DNA of 64,000 nt from Flammeovirgaceae bacterium UBA2338 (GCA_002344795.1 DDUM01000077.1:45030-109029), one strand, 5' to 3'. Positions 25,818 through 36,384 are shown, numbered from the stretch's first letter. Notes: generated by a model from the sequence alone, not told the origin. Numbers and translations: made by a program.

Positions 25818-28097
25818 ATGTCGATTAAGATAAGAAAGCAGGATGCGTTGAACTACCATACACAAGGCCAGCCTGGAAAAATTGAAGTAGTACCAACGAA
25901 AGTTTTGAGTTCACAATTAGACCTGGCATTGGCCTACTCACCAGGCGTTGCAGAACCTTGCAAAGAAATAGCAGCCAATAAGGAGGACGTTTATAAATAC
26001 ACGGCAAAAGGAAACTTAGTGGCTGTGATAACCAATGGCACAGCAGTACTGGGGCTTGGCAACATTGGTCCAGAAGCATCCAAACCTGTTATGGAAGGAA
26101 AGGGCGTCCTGTTCAAAAAATTTGCAGGAATAGATGTCTTTGATATTGAGATTGATGAAAATGATCCCGATGAATTTATAAAAATTGTAAAATCGCTTGA
26201 GCCAACATTTGGCGGTATCAATCTGGAGGACATCAAATCTCCTGAGTGCTTTAAAATTGAAGAGCAGCTGCGTGAAAAGATGAAGATTCCGGTTATGCAT
26301 GATGATCAACATGGTACAGCCATCATATCTGCTGCCGGTTTACTGAACGCATTGGAGCTTGTTAATAAAAAGATAGATGAAATCGTACTCATTGTAAATG
26401 GTGCTGGTGCTGCTGCTGTTTCATGCTCAAGATTATATTTGTCATTGGGGCTTAAGAGAGAGAACCTGATCATGTGTGATAGCAAAGGTGTAATTGCCAA
26501 AGACCGCGCTAACCTTGATCCCATAAAAGCAGAGTTTGCAACTTCAAGAAAAATATCAACACTGCAGGAGGCCTTAAAAGGTGCCGATGCTTTTGTTGGC
26601 CTTTCAGTGGCGGATATACTCACTACTGAAGACATCCTATCCATGGCCAATGACCCAATCGTTTTTGCTTTGGCCAATCCTAACCCGGAAATAAACTATG
26701 AAATAGCAAAAGAGGCAAGACCAGATTTAATCATGGGAACCGGCCGGTCCGATCATCCCAATCAGATCAATAATGTGTTGGGTTTTCCTTATATATTCAG
26801 GGGTGCATTGGATGTTCGTGCTACTGAAATTAACGAAGCCATGAAACTGGCAGCCGTTCATGCATTGGCTAATCTTGCGAAAGAGACAGTGCCCGATATG
26901 GTTACGCGTGCTTATGGCAATTCCATGATTGAATTTGGACGTGAATACCTTATTCCAAAACCTTTAGATCCAAGATTAATTACTTCCATCTCACCTGCTG
27001 TTGCCAAAGCAGCAATGGATTCAGGTGTAGCCAAATACCATATTGAAGATTGGGAAAAATACAATGAAGATCTTTTAAAAAGAATTGGCATTGACCAGAA
27101 ACTGATATCAAGGGTGATTACTCGTGCTAAGAAAAATCCAAAGCGGGTTGTTTTCACAGAGGCCAATCATCATAAAATACTGAAAGCAGCACAAATATTA
27201 AAAGATGAAGGTATAGCCATACCCATTCTTTTAGGTAACAGAGAAGAAATAGAGGCGCTTATTAAAGAACATAAATTAGAGTTACAAGGATGTCCTATTA
27301 TTTCTCCTCATGAAGAAACTGCTAACATTGACCAGTATGCAGAAGAGCTTTACGTAAAAAGGCAAAGAAAAGGGATGACTTTGAAAGACTGCAAAAAATC
27401 TCTTCTTGATCGCAATTACTATGCTACCATGATGGTAGAGCACGGTGATGCCGATGCAGTAGTTTCGGGACTTACAAAAGATTATCCAAAAACAATTTTA
27501 CCTGCATTGCAGGTGATTGGCACTGCACCCCACGTAAAACGTGTTGCAGGTATGTACATTATCATGAATAAGAAAGGTACTTTCTTTTTTTCAGATTGTA
27601 CTGTAAATGTTGATCCTACTACTGAAGAATTAGCAGAAATTATCGGGCTGACGCGCATGGGTGTTACGTTTTTTGACATGAAACCACAGATGGCCATGTT
27701 GTCTTACTCCAATTTTGGAAGCAGTAAAGGAATAATTCCTGATAAAATGCGAGATGCTGCCCAGATAGCAAAAAGAAAATATCCAGATCTAATTATAGAT
27801 GGTGACATTCAGGCAAATATTGCGCTGAATACGGAATTGCAAAAGGAAATGTACCCATTTAGCCGATTAGCTGATGGTGGGGCAAACACCTTTATTTTTC
27901 CCAATCTGGCATCCGCCAATATCGCGTACAAACTGTTAATTGAGCTCGGGGGTGCTGAAGCGATTGGGCCTATTTTGCTAGGAATGAATAAACCTGTTCA
28001 TATTCTCCAGTTGGGAAGCACAATCCGCGACATAGTTAATATGGCTTCAATTGCCGTAGTGGATGCCATCTTAAGAGAACAAAACGAACAAGCTTAA
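25818..28097 (+). CDS. maeB: NADP-dependent malic enzyme with C-terminal phosphotransacetylase-like domain
   Basis: Oxidative decarboxylation of malate to pyruvate, giving NADPH. Residues about 1-425 are the malic enzyme part: 'LALAYSPGVAEPCKEIA' with the catalytic Tyr, 'PVMHDDQHGTAIISAAGLLNAL' with metal ligands, and the Rossmann motif in 'VNGAGAAAVSC'. Residues about 430-759 resemble phosphate acetyl/butyryl-transferase ('VFTEANHHKILKAAQIL', 'VSGLTKDYPKTILPALQVIG', 'RLADGGANTFIFPNL'). In characterised MaeB proteins this domain is regulatory (acetyl-CoA responsive) rather than catalytic. Length is typical for the MaeB hybrid. A hairpin follows the gene. Confidence 0.95.
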   Translation: MSIKIRKQDALNYHTQGQPGKIEVVPTKVLSSQLDLALAYSPGVAEPCKEIAANKEDVYKYTAKGNLVAVITNGTAVLGLGNIGPEASKPVMEGKGVLFKKFAGIDVFDIEIDENDPDEFIKIVKSLEPTFGGINLEDIKSPECFKIEEQLREKMKIPVMHDDQHGTAIISAAGLLNALELVNKKIDEIVLIVNGAGAAAVSCSRLYLSLGLKRENLIMCDSKGVIAKDRANLDPIKAEFATSRKISTLQEALKGADAFVGLSVADILTTEDILSMANDPIVFALANPNPEINYEIAKEARPDLIMGTGRSDHPNQINNVLGFPYIFRGALDVRATEINEAMKLAAVHALANLAKETVPDMVTRAYGNSMIEFGREYLIPKPLDPRLITSISPAVAKAAMDSGVAKYHIEDWEKYNEDLLKRIGIDQKLISRVITRAKKNPKRVVFTEANHHKILKAAQILKDEGIAIPILLGNREEIEALIKEHKLELQGCPIISPHEETANIDQYAEELYVKRQRKGMTLKDCKKSLLDRNYYATMMVEHGDADAVVSGLTKDYPKTILPALQVIGTAPHVKRVAGMYIIMNKKGTFFFSDCTVNVDPTTEELAEIIGLTRMGVTFFDMKPQMAMLSYSNFGSSKGIIPDKMRDAAQIAKRKYPDLIIDGDIQANIALNTELQKEMYPFSRLADGGANTFIFPNLASANIAYKLLIELGGAEAIGPILLGMNKPVHILQLGSTIRDIVNMASIAVVDAILREQNEQA

Positions 28098-28102
28098 CCA
28101 CA

Positions 28103-28135
28103 CCGCTAAGTCATCTATTTTTTTTAGCTTAGCGG
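28103..28135 (+). terminator. Hairpin downstream of maeB
   Basis: CCGCTAAG (28103-28110) pairs with CTTAGCGG (28128-28135), an 8-bp perfect stem with a 17-base T-rich loop, just after the maeB stop and before ruvA. Followed by a short T-rich stretch. Possibly an attenuator or transcript end between maeB and ruvA. Confidence 0.4.
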
Positions 28136-28152
28136 GTTATACTTTTTAAAAT

Positions 28153-28743
28153 ATGATTGCTTTTTTAAAAGGGAAGCTAGTTCATAAAGAACCCACTTTC
28201 GTCATTATTGAAGTCAATGGTATAGGATATCATGTGTCCATTTCATTGAATACCTTTTCTGAAATTAAAGACAAAGAGAACATACAATTATCCACCTATT
28301 TGCAGGTAAGGGAAGATGCACATATACTGTATGGTTTTAGCAATAAAGCAGAAAAGTCTATGTTCCAAAATCTGATTGCTGTAAATGGAGTAGGCCCCAA
28401 TACAGCCATGGTAATATTGTCTTACCTCCCACCCAATGAGCTCCAACAAGCCATTACCGGAGAAGATGTTGGTGCCCTACAGGCAGTAAAGGGTATCGGA
28501 GGAAAAACAGCCCAAAGAATCATACTGGAACTAAAAGATAAATTGAGGAAAGAGCCTGTTGGGGAGACGGGCGGAATTACAGGAATAAGACACAATACGA
28601 TGCGAAATGAGGCGTTAACAGCGTTGATGACGCTGGGGATTGGGAAAGCAGCTGCCGAAAAGAGCATCGATACAGTCCTGAAAAAATCAGGAAATACAGT
28701 TAGTTTAGAAGAGCTTGTGAAGCTGGCATTGAAAAACGCCTGA
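28153..28743 (+). CDS. ruvA: Holliday junction branch migration protein RuvA
   Basis: DNA-binding subunit of RuvABC. Domain I OB-fold (about 1-62, 'MIAFLKGKLVHKEPTFVIIEVNGIGYHV', in part). Domain II carries helix-hairpin-helix motifs ('LIAVNGVGPNTAMVIL' and 'LQAVKGIGGKTAQRIILELKDKL', in part). Domain III (about 148-196, 'NEALTALMTLGIGKAAAEKSI') contacts RuvB. Length 196 is normal. It ends 7 bp before the sprA start on the same strand; this ruvA-sprA adjacency is, from memory, seen in other Bacteroidota. No ruvB or ruvC is nearby. Confidence 0.97.
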   Translation: MIAFLKGKLVHKEPTFVIIEVNGIGYHVSISLNTFSEIKDKENIQLSTYLQVREDAHILYGFSNKAEKSMFQNLIAVNGVGPNTAMVILSYLPPNELQQAITGEDVGALQAVKGIGGKTAQRIILELKDKLRKEPVGETGGITGIRHNTMRNEALTALMTLGIGKAAAEKSIDTVLKKSGNTVSLEELVKLALKNA

Positions 28744-28750
28744 GATACGA

Positions 28751-31700
28751 TTGACCTTAACCAGACCCACAATTCAACGCATAGGAACAATAGGCCTGCT
28801 GCTTTTAGCTTGTCTGCAAACCTCCTATGTGTTTGCTCAGGAGGCAGACACCACCGGAATAGTAGAGGTGGATACGATACCAAGGCGTACCATTAACCCC
28901 TACCGCCCATCGTTTAGACCTTCTGACAGGTACGGAGATCCATTTTCAAATCGTACCACCAACTCTCCTCTCTTCCTGAGTGACCCGAAGAGCTTCAACG
29001 TTGATGTAGAAATTGATACAGGAATGAACTACACCATCTATGAAAAAATAGGTAATGTAAACTTCCGGCCTGCATCTACGATGAGTTTCGATGAATTCAA
29101 TGCACAACAAACAAGGGAAATAAAAAGAGACTATTGGCAAAGCAGGAGCCGCGCGTTGGACGGTGAAAGTGCAGTGAGCAGCAGAAACATCATCCCTAAA
29201 ATTTATGTAAGCCCTGTACTTGATAGAATCTTTGGTGGTAGTTATGTGGAACTTATCCCCCGAGGATTTGTCACGTTGGATTTTGGTGGATCGTGGCAAA
29301 AAATAGAAAACCCATCCATCCCTATCCGCCAGCAACGAAATGGGGGGTTCGAATTTGATCAGCAAATAAACTTAAGTGTAGTTGGAAAAGTAGGAGAAAA
29401 ACTAGCCATCACTACCAACTTCGACAACAACAATTCATTCGACTTTCAGAACAACATGAAAGTAGAATACACTGGCTTTAAAGAAGACGTGCTGAAAAAG
29501 CTTGAAATAGGTAACGTAAGCCTTCCGCTTAACAACAGTTTGATCACCGGTTCCCAAAATCTTTTTGGAGTAAAAGCACAACTCCAATTCGGTAAACTTT
29601 TTGTTACTTCATTAGCCACCACACAAAGGGGCAAGCAGTCCTCCATAGAAATACAGGGCGGCACCAGTGGAGCAGCACAGGGAAGACCTTTTGAAATTGT
29701 AGCCTCCAGCTATGATGAAAACCGCCACTTCTTTCTTGGACAATTCTTCCGTGACAATTTTGAGAAATGGTTGGGCACTTTGCCTAACGTAACCTCACGC
29801 GTCAACATTACAAAAATTGAAGTTTACCTTCTCAACCGTTCAAATGATACACAAACATTAAGAAATGTTGTTGGTCTAATGGATATGGGAGAATCTGATA
29901 AAATCTATAATAATTCTATCACCTCCCTGGTTGGCCCTAATTCACCAACCGATAATAAAGCCAACGATCTATTCGCAAGGTTGAATGGAATCTCTGCCAA
30001 CTCGGATCAAATCAATGCGGCATTGGAAGGGTTAGGCTTAGATAATGGAACCGACTTTGAAAAGATAACCAGTGCCCGTAAGCTTTCACCCACAGAGTTT
30101 ACATTTAATAATCAACTTGGTTACATCTCTCTTCAAAGAAAATTGCAAAATGACGAAGCAATAGCCGTTGCATTCGAATATACGTACAATGGACAGCCCT
30201 ATAAGGTGGGTGAATTAACAGAAGATTATTCCAACAAACCAGAAGAAGATGTTGTCTACTTAAAATTGTTAAGGCCGCGCAAGATCAGCATCAAAGACCA
30301 ACAAGGGAAACTCATCCCTACATGGAATTTGATGATGAAGAATATTTACAATCTCAATGTAAGCCAGTTGGAACAGGAAGGGTTTCAGTTGCGTGTAATT
30401 TATAGAGATGACCGTACCGGAATTGACAACCCGCAACTACAGGAGGGGGATATTTCCAGAACAAAACAACTAATCGAAGTGTTGGGGCTCGACAGGCTGA
30501 ATCCCTACAACGACCCCCAACCGGATGGCAATTTCGACTTTGTAGATAAGCTCACCGTTAACCGGGAAACCGGACTTATTATTTTTCCCTACCTCCACCC
30601 TTTCGACTCTGCGCTGCGTGGATTGTTTGCCAAGGAAACAAACCCAACAGTAAGGGATGATCTTATTAAAAAATATGCCTATAAAGAATTGTATAATACA
30701 ACCAAGGCAGAAGCAGAGCTCATTGCTGCCAAAAATAAATTCTGGATTGTCGGATCCTTTAAAGCAGGCTCCGGCAAAGACATTGTTATACAAGGTTTTA
30801 ATATTGCCCAGGGGTCAGTAAAGGTATATGCAGGAGGAACCCCGCTACAGGAGGGAACTGATTATACCGTAGACTACACTTTTGGTAAGGTTACCATTCT
30901 CAACGAAGGTATACTCAGTTCGGGAAAAAATATCACGATTAACTATGAGCAGCAAGATCCGTTTGCATTTCAAACCAGGTCGCTTTTAGGAACACGATTT
31001 GATTACAAGCTCAACGATGATATCAATATCGGATCGACTTTTTTATACTATAATGAACGGCCGCTCATTTCAAGAAATCTAATCGGAACGGAGCCTGCCA
31101 GAAACTTACAATATGGAGTTGACTTAAATCTAAGAAAAGATTCCAGGGTATTGACCAAGATGGTAGACGCGCTACCGTTTTTACAAACAAAGGAACCCTC
31201 AACCATTAATCTCAATGCAGAGTTTGCTCAACTGGTTCCTGGCACTTCCAATATTGTTGCCGGTGATGGCACTTCCTTTATTGATGACTTTGAAAACAGT
31301 GCAACACCTTATAGCCTACTAAACCCTGCGGGATGGAAGCTTTCTACAGTTCCTAAAACACCTGACAATCGTTTTGATTTATCCGGTGGCGCATTGAATG
31401 ATTTAACTGCTGGGTATAAGCGGGCAAAACTCGCGTGGTACCAAATCGACAATCAATTTTATACAGGAGGGAGTGGTCGGTTTAAGCCCTCCAACATAAC
31501 TGATGATGACTTGCAAAATCATTACGTAAGAGCTGTTTCCCCACGGGAGATATTTCCAAATTTCGATCCCTTTATTGGAAATTTTAACGAACAGATTTTT
31601 GATCTTGCCTTTTATCCTTCTGAGCGGGGACCGTACAATTATAACCCAGATCTAAATCCTGATGGTACTTTGAAGAACCCTACCTCCAACTGGGGAGGGA

Positions 31701-34700
31701 TTACTACTGCCATCAGAACTGAAGTTGATTTTGATAAAGCCAACATTGAGTATCTCGAATTTTGGATGTTGAATCCTTTTATAAATACAGAAAACGGAAG
31801 AATTAATGATGGTCGTGGAAATAACGAGCCTAATACAACGGGAGGGCAATTGGTATTTCATCTTGGAAGTATATCCGAGGATTTGATGCGTGACGGAAAG
31901 CATGCATTTGAAAACGGACTCCCCACAGATGGAAACCTGGTGGGCGGTGGGGCAATAGCTAATGAATGGGGATATGTCACCACACAGCAATATCTCTATA
32001 ATGCGTTCGATATTTCTCCGGAATCCAGGGCCAATCAGGATGTAGGTCTGGATGGAGTAAGCAGCGAACGAGAAGCAGATACATTCAGTGCATTTGTCAA
32101 TGCTGTTAATCCTGCTGCACGCCAGGTTGTTCTTCAGGATCCTTCTGCAGACGACTTTCAGCATTTTTTTGGGGATGAACTTGACCGCAGAAATGCTAAA
32201 ATTTTGGAGCGATATAAAAACTACAATGGGTTAGAAAATAACTCACCAATATCCGGAAGCAATGATCAATACTCAAAATCAGGTACCACCATACCCGATA
32301 ATGAGGATTTAAATCAAGATAATACACTAAGTGATCTGGAAGAATATTACACGTATAATATTGATTTAAGACCCAGTACACTTCAGGTAGGAAGAAAATA
32401 CATTGTGGATCAGATCACATCAAGAGAAAACCCTGAAGCCACCTGGTATCTGTTTCGCATTCCTGTTCGTCAGTTTGATGATAAAGTTGGCGACATTAAT
32501 GGATTCAAATCCATCCGCTATGCGAGAATGTACATGACGGGCTTCTCACAACCTGTCGTGTTGAGGCTAGCCAAGTTTAGGGCTGTTGGAAACAAATGGA
32601 GGCGTTATGAAGGGAACCTGGAAGAATCAAGTTTTGGAGAAACCCTTGAGCCCAACCTTGATAATTTTTCTGTGTCTGTAGTTAATGTGGAGGAGAATGG
32701 AAGCGGCAACTCAGAGAAGCCGGCATACATAGAACCCTTGCAGCGTGATAGAGATGTTACCTCCACTCAGCAAAGACGATTGAATGAACAGTCCGTTCAG
32801 CTATGTGTTACTGATTTGCAAGACGGAGATGCCAGGGCCATCTATAAAAACGTTACAATGGACTTCTTCAATTATGGCAGAATAAAAATGTTTCTTTCAG
32901 CGCATGGTCCAAATCTAGAGGACGATCAACTTCATGGTTTTATCAGAATGGGTACTGACTTTGATGAAAATTATTATGAGATAGAAGTCCCCCTTAAGAT
33001 AACTACGCCAGGTGCATCGTCCATTGAATCGATCTGGCCGGAGGCCAATCAAATTGATCTTGATCTCAACGAACTCTACGCTCTGAAAGCACAACGCGAT
33101 CGTGAAAGTTTCCCTTTGGCAGAAGCATTCCCCAGGGCAGGTCCCAAGCAGGCGGGCAAGCATCTTATCAGAATATTAGGAAGACCAGACTTAAGCCAAG
33201 TTCAAATCTTAATGATTGGAGTAAGGAATCCGAGAAGCCCTGGCGCACAAGCGAAGGATGTTTGCTTATGGGCCAATGAATTGAGATTAACCGATTTTGA
33301 TCGCACAGCAGGGTGGGCTGCCAATGTGGTGCTGAGCACTAAGTTGGCCGACCTGGGAACCATTACTGGTTCTGTTAAGCACATTTCATTTGGATATGGT
33401 GGTGTTCAATCGAAAATCTCAGAGCGTGCCAGAGGTGAGACAACCACTTTTGACGTGTCTGCCAATATTAACGTAGACAAACTTCTGCCACAAAAAACAG
33501 GGTTAAAAATTCCGATGTTCATCAGTTATGAGAACACCACGATGAATCCAAATTTTGATCCTGCCAACCCTGACCTTCGACTGGATGCGGCCCTTCGGTC
33601 ATTCAATACAGAATCAGAACGACAAGAATACAAAAACCTGATACGGGATGAATCGATAAGGCGGAGCTTGAACTTCACTAATGTTAGAAAGGTAAAAGTA
33701 AAACAAGATGCAAGGCAGCATATTTACGATATAGAGAATTTTGCATTTACCTATGCCTTTACGGAAGCGACCCGAACTAACTTTAACTTGATGGAAGATA
33801 CCAGAAAAAACATCAAAGGTGCTGTAGCCTGGCAATTCAGTCCAAAGTTTCAGGGCTTTGAACCCTTTAAAGAAACAGAGGCGCTTTCCTCCAATTATTT
33901 AAGGCTTATCAAAGATTTTAATTTTAACCCAGTGCCCACTAATATTTCTGTTAGAGGCGAGCTGGACAGATCCTTTAGCAAAATTGTTTACAGAAATGCA
34001 ATCAAGGATCAGGGCGGTGCAATGCCAAACTTTCAAAAGTTTTTTGTTTTCAATCGTTTCTATAATGTGCGATGGAACCTGACTAAAGCACTAAGCTTTG
34101 ATTACAACTCAAGGGTAAATGCCATCATCGATGAGCCTGATGGTGATATCGACACAAAGGAAAAGCAAGACAGTGTGTTGACCAACCTGAAGAAGCTGGG
34201 TAGGATGAAAAACTTTGAGCAAACGATGACAGCCAATTATACACTTCCATTGGATAAGCTCCCTATTACAGATTGGCTCGGTGCCGAATACAGATATAAT
34301 GTAGGATACTCCTGGAGAGCAGGCCCTGTTGAGCGTGAGGAATCACTTCAGCTTGGAAACACCATCCAGAATACACAAGATCAGGGTTTGACGGGAAGGA
34401 TTGATCTCACTAAACTCTACAACAAAGTTGGATATTTGAATAAAGTGAATGCCCCAAAAAGGCCTCCGAGTGCTACTCAACGCCCGCAACAACAACCAGA
34501 TACGGTGAGGCAAGCGCCCGATTTGGCAGCAGTAAGAGGGTTTTTGCGATTGCTCATGTCGGTTCGCAATATCAGTGGTACCTACAATATCACACAAGGA
34601 ACTATATTACCAGGCTTCCTTCCTGAGCCCAACTTATTTGGAATGGATAAAAGTTGGAGCACGCCCGGATGGGGTTTTATTCTTGGGCAACAAGACCCTA

Positions 34701-35908
34701 ATTTAAGATTCAAAGCGGCCAAAGAAGGTTGGATGAGTAAAAGTGAAGAACAATCTGCCTTATATAGCCAGGTACAAACCAGAGACATGGGATTGCGGGC
34801 AAGCATTGAACCCTCAACAGATTTCAAAATTCAACTGGATGCCAAAAAAACCTCCAGCTCTACTTTTACGGAGACTTTCGTTTTTGATCCTACCGATGCC
34901 AATAATGAACTCAATGGATTTGTTTCACGAACGCCAAATCAAATTGGCTCTTACAAAGTTTCCATTTTATCTATTAACACTGCTTTTAAAAACAACACCA
35001 GCAAAGAGTCCAGTGTATTTCAGGAATTTGAAAGAAACATAGACGAAATTAAAGACAGGTTCACATCATTAACCGGCCAGGGATATGAATCCAAATCTCA
35101 GGATGTACTGATACCCGCTTTCATCGCTGCCTACACTGGAAAAAGTACAGACCATGTCAGCCTCTCTCCTTTCCCCAATATACCCATACCCGGATGGCGG
35201 GTGGATTACTCGGGTTTGAGCAAATTAGAACCATTTAAAGATTTGTTTCAGTCAATTACTTTGAATCATGCTTATTCATCTAACTATTCTGTTTTAAATT
35301 ATAACACCTCATTAAATTATCAGGGCGGAGATTTTGACATACCCATTGAAGATTACAATAGCGGTGGCAACTTTGGAACAATAAGAAATGAAAACGGTGA
35401 CCTTATTCCAATCTTTACAATTAGTCAGGTACTTATCTCCGAAACCTTTGCCCCTCTGATAGGAATTAACGTGCGTACGAAGAAAAAACTAACCATGCGT
35501 TTTGAATATAAAACCAAGCGCGACCTGGCACTTAATATTTCTAATGCACAAATCACCGAACTCAATAGCAAAGATTGGTCTGTAGAACTTGGCTATACTA
35601 AAAACAATATGAAATTGCCATGGAAAAGTCAGGGAAGAGTGCTCACTATTAAAAATGATCTCACTTTCCGTCTCAATATGAGCATCACCAACAACCGAAC
35701 AATTCAACGAAAAATTGAAGAAGTCAATACGATCACCAATGGCAACATCAATTTTCAATTAAGGCCAAATGTTAATTATGTAGTTAATCAAAAATTAAAC
35801 ATTCAGTTCTATGTAGACAGAAATGTGAATGAGCCACTGGTCACCAATTCCTACCGTAGATCGACCACACGAGTTGGTTTTAAAATCCTGTTTAACCTGG
35901 CACAATAG
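28751..35908 (+). CDS. sprA: SprA, outer membrane translocon of the type IX secretion system
   Basis: Giant outer membrane beta-barrel (2,385 residues, close to the roughly 2,400 of F. johnsoniae SprA) through which T9SS cargo crosses the outer membrane; also needed for gliding in gliding species. It starts at TTG, with a signal peptide 'RIGTIGLLLLACLQTSYVFAQ'. Early residues include 'GGSYVELIPRGFVTLDFGG' and 'QQINLSVVGKVGEKLAI', the SprA N-terminal repeat. Later repeats include 'TSRENPEATWYLFRIPVRQF' and 'SIESIWPEANQIDLDLNELY'. The C-terminal 700 residues are dense aromatic/polar beta strands ending 'RVGFKILFNLAQ'. It follows ruvA by 7 bp. Two T9SS cargo genes lie in the same window; other T9SS genes are not present. 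Confidence 0.97.
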   Translation: MTLTRPTIQRIGTIGLLLLACLQTSYVFAQEADTTGIVEVDTIPRRTINPYRPSFRPSDRYGDPFSNRTTNSPLFLSDPKSFNVDVEIDTGMNYTIYEKIGNVNFRPASTMSFDEFNAQQTREIKRDYWQSRSRALDGESAVSSRNIIPKIYVSPVLDRIFGGSYVELIPRGFVTLDFGGSWQKIENPSIPIRQQRNGGFEFDQQINLSVVGKVGEKLAITTNFDNNNSFDFQNNMKVEYTGFKEDVLKKLEIGNVSLPLNNSLITGSQNLFGVKAQLQFGKLFVTSLATTQRGKQSSIEIQGGTSGAAQGRPFEIVASSYDENRHFFLGQFFRDNFEKWLGTLPNVTSRVNITKIEVYLLNRSNDTQTLRNVVGLMDMGESDKIYNNSITSLVGPNSPTDNKANDLFARLNGISANSDQINAALEGLGLDNGTDFEKITSARKLSPTEFTFNNQLGYISLQRKLQNDEAIAVAFEYTYNGQPYKVGELTEDYSNKPEEDVVYLKLLRPRKISIKDQQGKLIPTWNLMMKNIYNLNVSQLEQEGFQLRVIYRDDRTGIDNPQLQEGDISRTKQLIEVLGLDRLNPYNDPQPDGNFDFVDKLTVNRETGLIIFPYLHPFDSALRGLFAKETNPTVRDDLIKKYAYKELYNTTKAEAELIAAKNKFWIVGSFKAGSGKDIVIQGFNIAQGSVKVYAGGTPLQEGTDYTVDYTFGKVTILNEGILSSGKNITINYEQQDPFAFQTRSLLGTRFDYKLNDDINIGSTFLYYNERPLISRNLIGTEPARNLQYGVDLNLRKDSRVLTKMVDALPFLQTKEPSTINLNAEFAQLVPGTSNIVAGDGTSFIDDFENSATPYSLLNPAGWKLSTVPKTPDNRFDLSGGALNDLTAGYKRAKLAWYQIDNQFYTGGSGRFKPSNITDDDLQNHYVRAVSPREIFPNFDPFIGNFNEQIFDLAFYPSERGPYNYNPDLNPDGTLKNPTSNWGGITTAIRTEVDFDKANIEYLEFWMLNPFINTENGRINDGRGNNEPNTTGGQLVFHLGSISEDLMRDGKHAFENGLPTDGNLVGGGAIANEWGYVTTQQYLYNAFDISPESRANQDVGLDGVSSEREADTFSAFVNAVNPAARQVVLQDPSADDFQHFFGDELDRRNAKILERYKNYNGLENNSPISGSNDQYSKSGTTIPDNEDLNQDNTLSDLEEYYTYNIDLRPSTLQVGRKYIVDQITSRENPEATWYLFRIPVRQFDDKVGDINGFKSIRYARMYMTGFSQPVVLRLAKFRAVGNKWRRYEGNLEESSFGETLEPNLDNFSVSVVNVEENGSGNSEKPAYIEPLQRDRDVTSTQQRRLNEQSVQLCVTDLQDGDARAIYKNVTMDFFNYGRIKMFLSAHGPNLEDDQLHGFIRMGTDFDENYYEIEVPLKITTPGASSIESIWPEANQIDLDLNELYALKAQRDRESFPLAEAFPRAGPKQAGKHLIRILGRPDLSQVQILMIGVRNPRSPGAQAKDVCLWANELRLTDFDRTAGWAANVVLSTKLADLGTITGSVKHISFGYGGVQSKISERARGETTTFDVSANINVDKLLPQKTGLKIPMFISYENTTMNPNFDPANPDLRLDAALRSFNTESERQEYKNLIRDESIRRSLNFTNVRKVKVKQDARQHIYDIENFAFTYAFTEATRTNFNLMEDTRKNIKGAVAWQFSPKFQGFEPFKETEALSSNYLRLIKDFNFNPVPTNISVRGELDRSFSKIVYRNAIKDQGGAMPNFQKFFVFNRFYNVRWNLTKALSFDYNSRVNAIIDEPDGDIDTKEKQDSVLTNLKKLGRMKNFEQTMTANYTLPLDKLPITDWLGAEYRYNVGYSWRAGPVEREESLQLGNTIQNTQDQGLTGRIDLTKLYNKVGYLNKVNAPKRPPSATQRPQQQPDTVRQAPDLAAVRGFLRLLMSVRNISGTYNITQGTILPGFLPEPNLFGMDKSWSTPGWGFILGQQDPNLRFKAAKEGWMSKSEEQSALYSQVQTRDMGLRASIEPSTDFKIQLDAKKTSSSTFTETFVFDPTDANNELNGFVSRTPNQIGSYKVSILSINTAFKNNTSKESSVFQEFERNIDEIKDRFTSLTGQGYESKSQDVLIPAFIAAYTGKSTDHVSLSPFPNIPIPGWRVDYSGLSKLEPFKDLFQSITLNHAYSSNYSVLNYNTSLNYQGGDFDIPIEDYNSGGNFGTIRNENGDLIPIFTISQVLISETFAPLIGINVRTKKKLTMRFEYKTKRDLALNISNAQITELNSKDWSVELGYTKNNMKLPWKSQGRVLTIKNDLTFRLNMSITNNRTIQRKIEEVNTITNGNINFQLRPNVNYVVNQKLNIQFYVDRNVNEPLVTNSYRRSTTRVGFKILFNLAQ

Positions 35909-35956
35909 CCACCCTCACTTAATTAACAAATGGTGGACTTTATCAAAAAATCCCCC

Positions 35957-35964
35957 TATTTTTG
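35957..35964 (+). promoter_or_regulatory. Candidate -7 promoter element for gcvH
   Basis: TATTTTTG is an exact match to TAnnTTTG, 24 bp upstream of the gcvH ATG. No -33 TTTG is found at normal spacing. Confidence 0.4.
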
Positions 35965-35988
35965 GGCATTCTAATTTAAACTCTCATC

Positions 35989-36366
35989 ATGAATATTCCT
36001 GCAGACCTTAAGTACACAAAAGACCATGAATGGATAAAAATTGATGGCAACACAGCCACAATCGGAATCACCGATTTTGCTCAAAGTGAACTTGGAGATA
36101 TTGTATACGTAGACATTTCCACTGTCGGGCAGGAAATTGCTCAGCATGAAGTATTTGGTACGATCGAAGCCGTAAAAACTGTTTCTGATTTATTTATGCC
36201 TATCGCTGGTAAAGTGCTGGAAGTAAATGCGGAACTTGATGCCAACCCTGAAAAAGTGAATGAAGATCCCTATGCAGGATGGCTCATTAAAATGGAAGTG
36301 AGTGACGCATCACAAGTAGGTGGGCTATTATCTGCTGAAGCGTATAAGGAACTTATTGGTCAATAA
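35989..36366 (+). CDS. gcvH: Glycine cleavage system H protein
   Basis: Lipoyl carrier shuttling the aminomethyl group between P, T and L proteins of the glycine cleavage complex; it can also serve as a lipoate donor for other proteins. The lipoylated Lys is K63 in 'GTIEAVKTVSDLFMP'. The N-terminus 'LKYTKDHEWIKIDG' and 'AQSELGDIVYVDI' are standard. 125 residues, full length. gcvP and gcvT are absent here; instead lipA, which builds the lipoyl group, follows directly. A small hairpin separates the two. Confidence 0.97.
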   Translation: MNIPADLKYTKDHEWIKIDGNTATIGITDFAQSELGDIVYVDISTVGQEIAQHEVFGTIEAVKTVSDLFMPIAGKVLEVNAELDANPEKVNEDPYAGWLIKMEVSDASQVGGLLSAEAYKELIGQ

Positions 36367-36384
36367 TCTGTTCATTTTAACAGA
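36367..36384 (+). repeat. Small hairpin between gcvH and lipA
   Basis: TCTGTT (36367-36372) pairs with AACAGA (36379-36384) around a 6-base loop, immediately after the gcvH stop. A downstream T-rich stretch (CAATTT, ATTTTG) is weak. It may be partial attenuation or RNA processing within a gcvH-lipA transcript. Confidence 0.3.

Noticed and set aside
31652..32164. Open frame of 170 codons on the minus strand inside sprA
   Set aside because: Antisense shadow of the long sprA coding sequence, with no recognisable domain or start context.
35910..35934. Terminator after sprA (CCACC...GGTGG)
   Set aside because: Only a 5-bp stem with a long loop and no T-run; too weak to call.
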